Assembly: GCF_001879715.1 (NCBI RefSeq)
Contig: NZ_MNBW01000004.1
Coordinates: 186,001 to 250,000 of the forward strand
Source of the DNA: Nioella nitratireducens
GTDB lineage: Bacteria; Pseudomonadota; Alphaproteobacteria; Rhodobacterales; Rhodobacteraceae
Length of the DNA: 64,000 nt
Direction of reading: 5' to 3'
The stretch's first letter is position 1. Every line of letters begins with the position of its first letter. Shown here piece by piece: positions 57,584 to 64,000 of the stretch. The notes beneath the pieces were generated by a model, which was not told where the DNA came from, made no database searches, and saw only the letters and a list, made by a program, of their open reading frames with translations. The translations under genes were made by a program, and so were the position numbers.

Positions 57584-58954
57584 GTGGAGGTAGCGGGTAC
57601 CCCCCACGACAGTCACCTGACAGAGCCGCTGGCCCAAGTCAGGGTACTGGTGGTGGATGACGAACCGGGGATGCGGAATTTCCTTGTCAAGACACTGGCG
57701 CCCTATTGCCGCGAGGTGGACGAGGCGTCAAACACCGAAGAGGCGGCCGAAAAGCTCGCCGGGCAGCACTTCGACATCATGTTGCTCGACAACATGATGC
57801 CGGGACAAAAAGGGTTGGATTGGCTGGCGGATCAAACCGTGACCGGGGGGGGCACCGATGTGATCATGGTCACCGCCTATGCCGATCTGGAAACCGCGAT
57901 CCGGGCGATGCGTGCCGGGGCGTCGGATTTCATCCTCAAACCGTTTCGCACAAACCAATTGCTCAACGCCGTGCGACGCTGCCAGCAAACCGCCATGTTG
58001 CGGCGGGAAAACCGGCTGCTGCGCCGCGAACTCGACCAATCGGACCTGGGGCGGCGGCAGCGCAGCCGGTTGCTGGGCAGCTCGCCCGAGGTCACCCAGA
58101 TCCGCGAGACTCTGGACAGGGTAAAGGATGTCACCACCCCGCTGCTGATCACCGGTGCGTCCGGCACCGGCAAGGAAGTGGCGGCGCGGCATCTGCATGC
58201 GGCCTCGCACCGGGCACGTCAGCCCTTCGTGCCAGTCAATTGCGCCACGATCCCAAGCGATATGATCGAGGTGGAGCTGTTCGGCCACGCAGCCGGGGCC
58301 TATCCCGGCGTTGCTTCGGCGCGAGAGGGGCTGTTGGCCTCTGCACAGGGTGGCACCGTTTTTATCGACGAGGTGGCAGAGCTGGCCGCCGCCGCCCAAT
58401 CGGCATTGCTGCGGGTGTTGGAAGACGGGCTGGTGCGCCCGGTCGGGACAGAGCGCAACCTGCAACTCGATGTCCGCTTCGTGCTGGCAACCTCGAAGTC
58501 TCTGGACCAAGAGGTGGCCGCGGGGCGTTTCCGGGCCGACCTGTTCTTTCGTTTCGACGTGCTGAATATCCAGATGCCGCCCTTGGCGCATCGCGGCACG
58601 GATGTGTTGGAACTCGCCGAGCTGTTTCTGGGTGACCTTTCTCAACGGCTCGGCTTGCAGCGGCTTGAGATTGATCAAACCACGCGCGCCGCGATGCTGC
58701 GCCACGATTGGCCGGGCAATATCCGCGAGCTGCGAAATTTCATTGAACGTTCGCTGATTTTTGGCCGCTTCCCGTTGGAAACCTTGGGCGGTCCGATTGC
58801 CACAACTGCCCCGATTGAGCCTTTGGAGCAGGTGGAACGACGGGAAATCCTGCGGGCTCTGGATGCCTTGGGCGGAAACCGGACCGAGGCGGCGCGCCGC
58901 CTTGGCGTATCGCGCAAGACCATCGACCGCAAATGCGCGGCCTGGGGCGTCTGA
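57584..58954 (+). CDS. NtrC/DctD-like response regulator with degenerate GAFTGA loop
   Basis: The 456-residue protein has a receiver domain (VVDDEP; phosphoacceptor Asp69 in IMLLDNMMPG; Lys in ILKPF), an AAA+ domain (Walker A GASGTGKE about 190; Walker B GGTVFIDEV) and a Fis-type helix-turn-helix (GGNRTEAARRLGVSRKTIDR). The sigma-54 contact loop, normally GAFTGA, reads GAYPGV (238-243), without the essential Thr. It may therefore activate sigma-70 RNA polymerase or act as repressor. GTG start with GGGAGGG upstream. The kinase gene follows 3 bases later. Confidence 0.93.
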   Translation: MEVAGTPHDSHLTEPLAQVRVLVVDDEPGMRNFLVKTLAPYCREVDEASNTEEAAEKLAGQHFDIMLLDNMMPGQKGLDWLADQTVTGGGTDVIMVTAYADLETAIRAMRAGASDFILKPFRTNQLLNAVRRCQQTAMLRRENRLLRRELDQSDLGRRQRSRLLGSSPEVTQIRETLDRVKDVTTPLLITGASGTGKEVAARHLHAASHRARQPFVPVNCATIPSDMIEVELFGHAAGAYPGVASAREGLLASAQGGTVFIDEVAELAAAAQSALLRVLEDGLVRPVGTERNLQLDVRFVLATSKSLDQEVAAGRFRADLFFRFDVLNIQMPPLAHRGTDVLELAELFLGDLSQRLGLQRLEIDQTTRAAMLRHDWPGNIRELRNFIERSLIFGRFPLETLGGPIATTAPIEPLEQVERREILRALDALGGNRTEAARRLGVSRKTIDRKCAAWGV

Positions 58955-58957
58955 GCG

Positions 58958-60928
58958 ATGGCGGCACGGTTCGGGGCGCGACGATCGGTGCGGGTACGCC
59001 TTTTGGTGATCGCGCTGCTGCCGATGCTGGTGCTTTTGCCGCTGATGCTGGGCAGCACCATGCTGCGGTGGTCGGGAAAGATCGACGATATTCTCGTCAC
59101 CAAGGTCAATGGCGACCTGACCATTGCGGATCAATATCTGACACGGTTGATGGAAATCTCGGGCGAGCGGCTGGACGCCGTGGCCGGTTCTGTCGCGCTG
59201 CACGATGCGCTTGGGCAGGACGAGGCGCTTGCGGGGTTGATGGCGGACCGGCGCGACGCGTTGCAACTGGACTTTCTCTACCTCACCACGGGGGCCGACG
59301 GCCCCGGCGGCTTCCCCTCGGGCGACTGGCCCGTGGTGCGCGCGGCGTTGCGGGGCACAGCCGAAAGCGCAATCGACATTCTGTCAGCAGGGGCGTTGGA
59401 TCAACTTTCCCCAGGTCTGGCAGACCGCGCCGCGATCCGCCTCGTGCCGACGGTGGCGGCCGTCCCCACCGAGCGCGACGTTGAAGACCGGGGAATGATC
59501 ATCCATTCCGCAGCACCCGTGACACTGCCCGATGGGCAACGGGCGGCTCTTGTCGGTGGACGTCTTCTGAACCGCAACCTCGACTTCATCGACACGATAA
59601 ATGCCCTTGTCTACCGCGAGCAAAGCCTGCCCGAGGGCAGCCGGGGCACCGCTACGCTCTTTCTCGAAGATGTGCGGGTCTCGACCAACGTGCGTCTGTT
59701 TGAAAATGTCCGCGCGCTCGGCACCCGTGTGTCGGCGGCTGTGCGCGCGCGGGTTCTTGACGAGGGGCAGGTTTGGCTCGACCGGGCCTTCGTGGTGAAC
59801 GACTGGTATATCTCTGCCTATGAACCTATCGTCGACAGCTTCGGTGACCGCGTGGGAATGCTCTACGTGGGCTTCCTGGAAACCCCGTTCCAGCAGGCCA
59901 AGAGAACATCGGTCCTGACGATTACACTGGTCTTCCTGCTTATCGCGGCGGCCTCGGTGCCGATCTTCCTTCGGTGGGCCGAGCGCATTTTCCTGCCGCT
60001 TGAGCGCATGACCCAGACCATTGCCAGGGTCGAGGCGGGAGACCTGCAAGCGCGCAACGGGGACACCGGGGATTCCGGCGAAATCGCACAGGTCGCGGGG
60101 CATTTCGACAACCTTCTTGACCAGATACAAGAACGCGACCGCCAATTGCGGGACTGGGCCAACAGCCTTGAACAAAAGGTCGAGGAGCGCACCGCCGACC
60201 TGCGCGCCGCGACCCGCAAGCTGGAAAAGACGACCGAGCGGTTGATCATGTCCGAAAAACTGGCCGCCGTGGGGGAAATCACCGCTTCGGTGGCACATGA
60301 GATCAACAACCCGATCGCGGTCATTCAGGGCAACCTCGACGTGGCCCGAACCTTGCTGGCCGAGAACGCCGACGCGGTCGATACCGAATTTCGCCTGATC
60401 GACGATCAGGTCTACCGCATCGGGTCCATCGTATCGAAACTGCTGCAATTCGCCCGGCCCGAGGAATATTCCGGCGCGGCCAATGTCATTTCACCGGCCG
60501 ATGTCGTGCGCGATTGTCTCGTGCTGACACGGCACCAGACCGAGGCAAACGGGATCGAGACGGTGACCGCCATCACGTCGGACCGCAAAGTCCTGATGGC
60601 CCGGACCGAATTGCAACAGGTGTTGGTAAACCTGATCCTGAATGCGGTTCACGCCATGCCCGGTGGAGGCAGGCTGACCCTTGAGGTGCACGATGCCGCG
60701 AACGGGGTCGACATCTTGGTGGAAGATACCGGAACCGGAATCGCCCCCGACACATTGCGCCGCATTTTCGACCCCTTCTTTACCACCAAACAAGCGCAAG
60801 GCACCGGGTTGGGCCTGTCGATCAGCCAGACGCTGGTGAGTCGTGCGGGCGGGCGTATCACCGCCGCTTCTGAGCTCGGAAAGGGCAGCACGTTCAGAAT
60901 TTTCCTGCCCCGGTCGGATCTGGCCTGA
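58958..60928 (+). CDS. Membrane sensor histidine kinase (DctB/NtrB-like)
   Basis: The 656-residue protein has a helix at about 15-35, a large periplasmic region (about 40-315; cache-like), a second helix at about 318-338, HAMP, a coiled coil, the H-box SVAHEINNPIAVIQGNL (His446) and a C-terminal ATPase domain (VNLILNAVHAMPGGG; DTGTGIAPDTL; GTGLGLSISQTL). The layout resembles DctB, the partner of DctD-type regulators. It is co-transcribed with the response regulator. The signal is probably a small carboxylate, given the transporter downstream. Confidence 0.94.
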   Translation: MAARFGARRSVRVRLLVIALLPMLVLLPLMLGSTMLRWSGKIDDILVTKVNGDLTIADQYLTRLMEISGERLDAVAGSVALHDALGQDEALAGLMADRRDALQLDFLYLTTGADGPGGFPSGDWPVVRAALRGTAESAIDILSAGALDQLSPGLADRAAIRLVPTVAAVPTERDVEDRGMIIHSAAPVTLPDGQRAALVGGRLLNRNLDFIDTINALVYREQSLPEGSRGTATLFLEDVRVSTNVRLFENVRALGTRVSAAVRARVLDEGQVWLDRAFVVNDWYISAYEPIVDSFGDRVGMLYVGFLETPFQQAKRTSVLTITLVFLLIAAASVPIFLRWAERIFLPLERMTQTIARVEAGDLQARNGDTGDSGEIAQVAGHFDNLLDQIQERDRQLRDWANSLEQKVEERTADLRAATRKLEKTTERLIMSEKLAAVGEITASVAHEINNPIAVIQGNLDVARTLLAENADAVDTEFRLIDDQVYRIGSIVSKLLQFARPEEYSGAANVISPADVVRDCLVLTRHQTEANGIETVTAITSDRKVLMARTELQQVLVNLILNAVHAMPGGGRLTLEVHDAANGVDILVEDTGTGIAPDTLRRIFDPFFTTKQAQGTGLGLSISQTLVSRAGGRITAASELGKGSTFRIFLPRSDLA

Positions 60929-60931
60929 TTT

Positions 60932-60985
60932 GGACAGAATGTCCCGTTTTCTACCCCTGCCAGGAAGGGATCGGACAAATTGTCC
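60932..60985. promoter_or_regulatory. Two GGACA-N3-TGTCC palindromes, candidate operators
   Basis: GGACA-GAA-TGTCC (60932-60944) and GGACA-AAT-TGTCC (60973-60985; flanks extend it to ATCGGACAA-A-TTGTCCGAT). Start-to-start distance is 41 bases, about four helical turns, so a dimeric protein could bind both on one DNA face. They lie just after the kinase stop and 199-252 bases before the transporter start. Confidence 0.65.
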
Positions 60986-61059
60986 GATATGCGCTTGGCC
61001 GAGCCCGGCCGGGTTGTCAAAATGTCTATGTAAGCAACTGTTTTAAAATGATTATTTGT

Positions 61060-61090
61060 TTGACACCAGACACTCAACTTGCCCAATTCT
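61060..61090 (+). promoter_or_regulatory. Candidate sigma-70-type promoter for the OFA transporter
   Basis: TTGACA (61060-61065) is followed after 17-18 bases by CCAATT/CAATTC, a poor -10 element. The AT-rich tract at 61021-61060 lies directly upstream, with the paired palindromes farther up. Weak -10 promoters of this type often need an activator. Confidence 0.35.
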
Positions 61091-61097
61091 GCGTCGT

Positions 61098-61115
61098 GGC
61101 ATGCAGTCGCATGCC
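61098..61115 (+). promoter_or_regulatory. Stem-loop or operator in the transporter leader
   Basis: GGCATGC-AGTC-GCATGCC is a perfect 7-4-7 inverted repeat, 68 bases before the transporter start. It contains GGCAT and ATGCC half-sites like the palindrome before the response regulator. It could be a leader hairpin or a protein site. Confidence 0.4.
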
Positions 61116-61183
61116 GGTTTGACCGGCCGGCTCCCGGGAGGGGAGACCTCGGCCACGGTCTGACACAGAGGGAGGATAACAAC

Positions 61184-62908
61184 ATGAGTAACGCCCAAGG
61201 GGGCGGCGCGCTCGGATTTTTGCACAAGAGCAATATCGTCGCCCAACCCGGATTCAACCGCTGGCGCGTGCCGCCCGCATCCATCGCCATCCACCTTTGC
61301 ATCGGCTCGGTCTATGCCTGGTCGGTGTTCAACCCGGCCCTGACGCGCCAACTTGGCGTGGTGTCGCCCGCCGCCGGGGATTGGAGCCTGAGCTCCGTCG
61401 TCTGGATTTTCTCGGTGGCTATCGTGTTCCTAGGACTGGCCGCGGCCTTTGCTGGAAAATGGCTGGAAGACGTGGGCCCGCGGATGGTCGGCGTGGTGGC
61501 CGCCTTCTGCTGGGGCGGCGGCTTCATCATCGGCTCGTTCGGCATCGCCAGCCATCAGCTCTGGCTGATCTACCTTGGCTATGGCGTGCTTGGGGGATGC
61601 GGTCTGGGGCTTGGCTACGTCTCTCCGGTTTCGACCTTGATCCGCTGGTTCCCCGACCGTCGGGGCATGGCGACCGGCATGGCCATCATGGGCTTTGGCG
61701 GCGGCGCGATGATCGCGGCGCCGGTCAAGGGCTGGTTGCTGAGCGTCTTCTCCAAGGCTCCTGACTACCTTGGCGCACAGGATGCGGTGGCCACGGTGGT
61801 CGAGAATGGCCGGATCTTCGCCGAAACCGCGGCCGGTCGCGTCGAGGTCGTGATCGCCTCTGCCACGCAAGCCGCTGAAATCGGCGGTCAGGCGGGTGTC
61901 TACGTCGTCGGCTCTGGCAATACAGGCGCAGCGGCCACCTTCATGACGCTCGGCATCGTCTACTTCGTTGTGATGATCATCGCTTCGTTCCAGTATCGCG
62001 TTCCCGCTGCAGACTGGAAGCCCGAAGGATGGCAACCAAAACCCGTCTCCTCGGGCTTGGTGACGCAGAACGACGTCCATATCGACCAGGCGCTGAAGAC
62101 GCCGCAATTCTGGCAGATGTGGGTCATGCTGTGTTTCAACGTGACCGCCGGGATCGGCGTGATCGGCGTGGCGAAGACGATGATGAGCGAAATTTTCGGC
62201 AGCACCATGCCGTTGATCGTGACCGCCGGTTTCGCCTCGACCTACGTTCTGATGATTTCCGTCTTCAACATGGTGGGCCGCTTCTTCTGGGCATCGACCT
62301 CTGACTTCATCGGGCGCAAGGCAACCTACATGTGCTTCTTTGTGTTGGGGACCCTGCTCTACCTGTCGATCCCCTACTTTGCCAGCGCAGGCGCCTCGGT
62401 TCCGTCGATGATCTACCTGATCGGCTTCTACGCGGCGACGATGATCATCTTTTCGATGTATGGCGGCGGGTTCGCAACGATCCCGGCCTACCTCGCGGAT
62501 ATGTTCGGCACCATGCATGTGGGCGGCATCCACGGACGCATCCTGACCGCATGGTCCACGGCAGGGGTTCTTGGACCTCTGGCGATCACTTCGCTGCGGC
62601 AGATGTCGGTAACGAACGCGATCGACGATCTGGCCTCTCGCGTCGATCCTGCGGCCTTCGCAGAGACGTTCGGTGCGCCGATCAGCCAGTTGCAGCAACT
62701 GGTTGACGCCCACACCGTGACCATCGCGCGCCTGATGGAGATCGCACCAGCGGGCACCATTGACCCGACGCCGAGCCTTTACAACACCACCATGTATTGC
62801 ATGGCGGCGCTGCTGGTGGTTGCGTTCTTCGCCAACCTGTTCATGCGACCGGTGAAAGAACACCACCACCACAGCGAGCCGGAACTGGCCAGCGTTCCGG
62901 TCGAGTGA
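61184..62908 (+). CDS. OFA-type MFS transporter (oxalate/formate or monocarboxylate)
   Basis: The 574-residue protein has twelve predicted segments. It has OFA-family features: RWRVPPASIAIHLCIGSVYA and WSVF in helix 1, GGCGLGLGYVSPVSTLIRWF with PDRRGMATGMA after helix 4, and FGGGAMIAAP. An insert of about 80 residues between helices 6 and 7 and a His-rich tail (KEHHHHSEPE) add length over typical members. Known members carry oxalate/formate, pyruvate or lactate. GGGAGGA precedes the ATG at 61184. Adjacent to the two-component system, as YhjX is controlled by YpdAB in E. coli. Confidence 0.92.
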   Translation: MSNAQGGGALGFLHKSNIVAQPGFNRWRVPPASIAIHLCIGSVYAWSVFNPALTRQLGVVSPAAGDWSLSSVVWIFSVAIVFLGLAAAFAGKWLEDVGPRMVGVVAAFCWGGGFIIGSFGIASHQLWLIYLGYGVLGGCGLGLGYVSPVSTLIRWFPDRRGMATGMAIMGFGGGAMIAAPVKGWLLSVFSKAPDYLGAQDAVATVVENGRIFAETAAGRVEVVIASATQAAEIGGQAGVYVVGSGNTGAAATFMTLGIVYFVVMIIASFQYRVPAADWKPEGWQPKPVSSGLVTQNDVHIDQALKTPQFWQMWVMLCFNVTAGIGVIGVAKTMMSEIFGSTMPLIVTAGFASTYVLMISVFNMVGRFFWASTSDFIGRKATYMCFFVLGTLLYLSIPYFASAGASVPSMIYLIGFYAATMIIFSMYGGGFATIPAYLADMFGTMHVGGIHGRILTAWSTAGVLGPLAITSLRQMSVTNAIDDLASRVDPAAFAETFGAPISQLQQLVDAHTVTIARLMEIAPAGTIDPTPSLYNTTMYCMAALLVVAFFANLFMRPVKEHHHHSEPELASVPVE

Positions 62909-62926
62909 TCTGACCGCTAGAATTGA

Positions 62927-62957
62927 AAACGGGGGCGCCAGTTTGGCGCCCCCGTTT
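62927..62957. terminator. Terminator after the OFA transporter
   Basis: AAACGGGGGCGCCA-GTT-TGGCGCCCCCGTTT (62927-62957) is a perfect 14-bp stem with a 3-base loop, 18 bases after the transporter stop. The A/T ends of the stem make it usable from both sides. Confidence 0.88.
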
Positions 62958-62992
62958 GACGTATGGGCAGGCCAAGCGCGACATCGCCGACC

Positions 62993-63282
62993 TCATGCCT
63001 TGGAACGACACAGCCAAGGTCGGCGGATGGGCTTGGACAGAGGGGCCCAGGCTGTCGGAACGGGCCCGATGAATCTGAACAGTTGAGTTAGGTGGGTTTT
63101 CTGCTCCCACTCGGCCAACGCCGCCCGGCGCCACCGGCCGGGCGCGACGAGGGGGGCCTCGGACCGGCTGGACAGTATCCGGTCATAGAGCTGCACCATG
63201 AACAGAGGGCCGGTCAGGATCAGCAGGGTCACGAACACCGATGCTGCACCAACGAAGGCAAACATCCACGCGCCATCGTTGC
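62993..63282 (-). pseudogene. Remnant of a type I secretion ABC transporter (PrtD/HlyB type)
   Basis: The open frame reads WMFAFVGAASVFVTLLILTG, then PLFMVQLYDRILSSRSEAP, which matches the first membrane segment of type I secretion permease/ATPases. The similarity stops at about SEAP and continues as unrelated sequence until the stop, with no ATPase domain. Upstream codons (NDGAW) may also belong to the family, but no start is evident. About 90 of the usual 550 or more residues remain. It is a decayed or deletion-truncated gene; no partner membrane fusion gene is in view. Confidence 0.75.
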
Positions 63283-63355
63283 GGGCGCGCGCAGTTCGGG
63301 GCGGCCGTCGACGGTTTCAAGCTGGCGCATGGCAACCGGGCCGCCTTGTCCATGG

Positions 63356-64000
63356 TCAGGCCACCTGCGCCAGTGGCAGCGACAGGGCGAGCGTCGCACC
63401 GGTGTTGGTCTTGATGAAATCGACGCTGCCGCCAAGAGCATGGGCGCGCCGACGCATGTTGACCAGCCCCATGCCGCCGCTGTCAACGGCCTGTACCGGG
63501 GTGCCGCCGCTGTTGGTAACCGTCAGGCGGATCCGGTCCACGCCCTCCGGTGCGCCGGTGATCGTGATCTGGTCCGGGTTACCGTGGCGGACGGCGTTAC
63601 TGACGGCCTCCTGCAGGATGCGCATGATGTTGAGGGCCTGTTCCTGGCTCAGGTGCTCGATTTCGGGCAGGCGGGTCATCGACCACGTGACGTCGATGCC
63701 GAGGTTCTCGATCGGCTCGACGCAGCGGTTGCGGAACAGGCCGAGATAGTAGCGCATGCTGCCGCCCCGGAAGGCAATGGCGTCCATCACCATGCGCAGG
63801 TCGACCAGTGCATTCCTTGCGGTGCGCTTGATGTCGGGGGTCGTGTCGTCAGGCCGGTCAGACAGCGCGACGATGGTCGCGAGGTGCCCGGCGACGCCGT
63901 CATGCAGGTCGGCGGTGATGCGCGCGCGTTCCTCGGACAGGATGCGGTCGCCGTCCAGCTTCTGCTGGCGCTCGAAGGCGGCGGCCAGTTCCTCCTCCTT
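63356..64000 (-). CDS. Sensor histidine kinase, NarX/DegS type (5' end outside window)
   Basis: The minus-strand frame is open from the right edge to the TGA at 63356-63358, giving at least 214 C-terminal residues. It contains the HisKA_3 phosphoacceptor region SEERARITADLHDGVAGHLA (His in DLHDG) and a HATPase_c domain (ALNIMRILQEAVSNAVRHGN; SGGMGLVNMRRRAHALGGSV). Such kinases pair with LuxR-type response regulators. No ATG is needed here because the true start lies beyond 64000. The regulator gene is not in view. Confidence 0.9.
   Translation of the reverse strand, partial: KEEELAAAFERQQKLDGDRILSEERARITADLHDGVAGHLATIVALSDRPDDTTPDIKRTARNALVDLRMVMDAIAFRGGSMRYYLGLFRNRCVEPIENLGIDVTWSMTRLPEIEHLSQEQALNIMRILQEAVSNAVRHGNPDQITITGAPEGVDRIRLTVTNSGGTPVQAVDSGGMGLVNMRRRAHALGGSVDFIKTNTGATLALSLPLAQVA

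Noticed and set aside
57728-59266. 512-codon minus-strand open frame
   Set aside because: Antisense to the response regulator and kinase genes, no recognisable motif.
61097-61112. Sigma-54 promoter (GG-N10-GC) before the OFA transporter
   Set aside because: TGGCATGCAGTCGC gives only nine bases between GG and GC, and the adjacent regulator lacks the GAFTGA motif.
61430-62872. 480-codon minus-strand open frame
   Set aside because: Antisense to the OFA transporter; low-complexity His/Arg-rich product.

Overview
The window is GC-rich, densely packed bacterial chromosome, most likely from a Rhodobacterales (Roseobacter/Rhodobacter-type) alphaproteobacterium. The basis is gene content: a ccmA-B-C-D-G (helABCDX-type) cytochrome c maturation run divergent from acnA, a GapR-type nucleoid protein, a ugpB-A-E-C-Q operon with its own LysR regulator, and many short overlapping operons. 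I see no tRNA, rRNA, CRISPR array, insertion sequence or prophage. The only clear gene remnant is a type I secretion ABC transporter fragment near the right end.

Positions 1-45.5 kb are ordinary core and accessory chromosome. In order: selO, a membrane protein, an EEP-family nuclease/phosphatase, three EamA permeases and a CPA1 antiporter; enolase with a strong terminator; a sterol-desaturase pair, an FAD oxidoreductase, a cupin and a fatty acid desaturase; anmK divergent from tyrS; gapR and small membrane or secreted proteins; acnA divergent from ccmABCDG; metY; glcB with a GlcG/HbpS protein; photolyase with a WYL regulator and a VOC protein; pepN; two tandem SLT-type proteins; gatB; the ugp operon with a divergent LysR gene coupled to a HAD phosphatase.

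Positions 45.6-57.5 kb hold the most interesting part, an island of 14 genes almost all predicted to act on phosphate esters, phosphoanhydrides or polyphosphate. A minus-strand operon encodes a ribbon-helix-helix protein, a CHAD protein, a ParA-type ATPase and a CYTH protein, with 4-base overlaps or a 4-base gap. Next comes a divergent pair of units sharing a 62-base intergenic region: leftward a CofD/YvcK-like protein and a histidine-phosphatase/Nudix fusion; rightward a Nudix hydrolase, a PhoU-like/APH-like kinase, an ATP-grasp enzyme, an HPr-kinase-related protein, a histidine phosphatase, a PPP-like metallophosphoesterase and an amphi-Trp protein. This matches what sequence annotation calls the 'GAK system' (CofD-like, ATP-grasp, HprK-related kinase B, amphi-Trp), for which I know of no established function. 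My inference is that this island makes, modifies or positions a phosphate-rich cargo, plausibly polyphosphate granules, with ParA providing nucleoid-based positioning.

Positions 57.6-62.9 kb carry a two-component system and an OFA-type MFS transporter. The NtrC/DctD-like response regulator has a degenerate GAFTGA loop. Two GGACA-N3-TGTCC palindromes 41 bases apart lie between kinase and transporter. The window ends with the secretion-transporter remnant and the 3' part of a NarX/DegS-type histidine kinase that runs off the edge.
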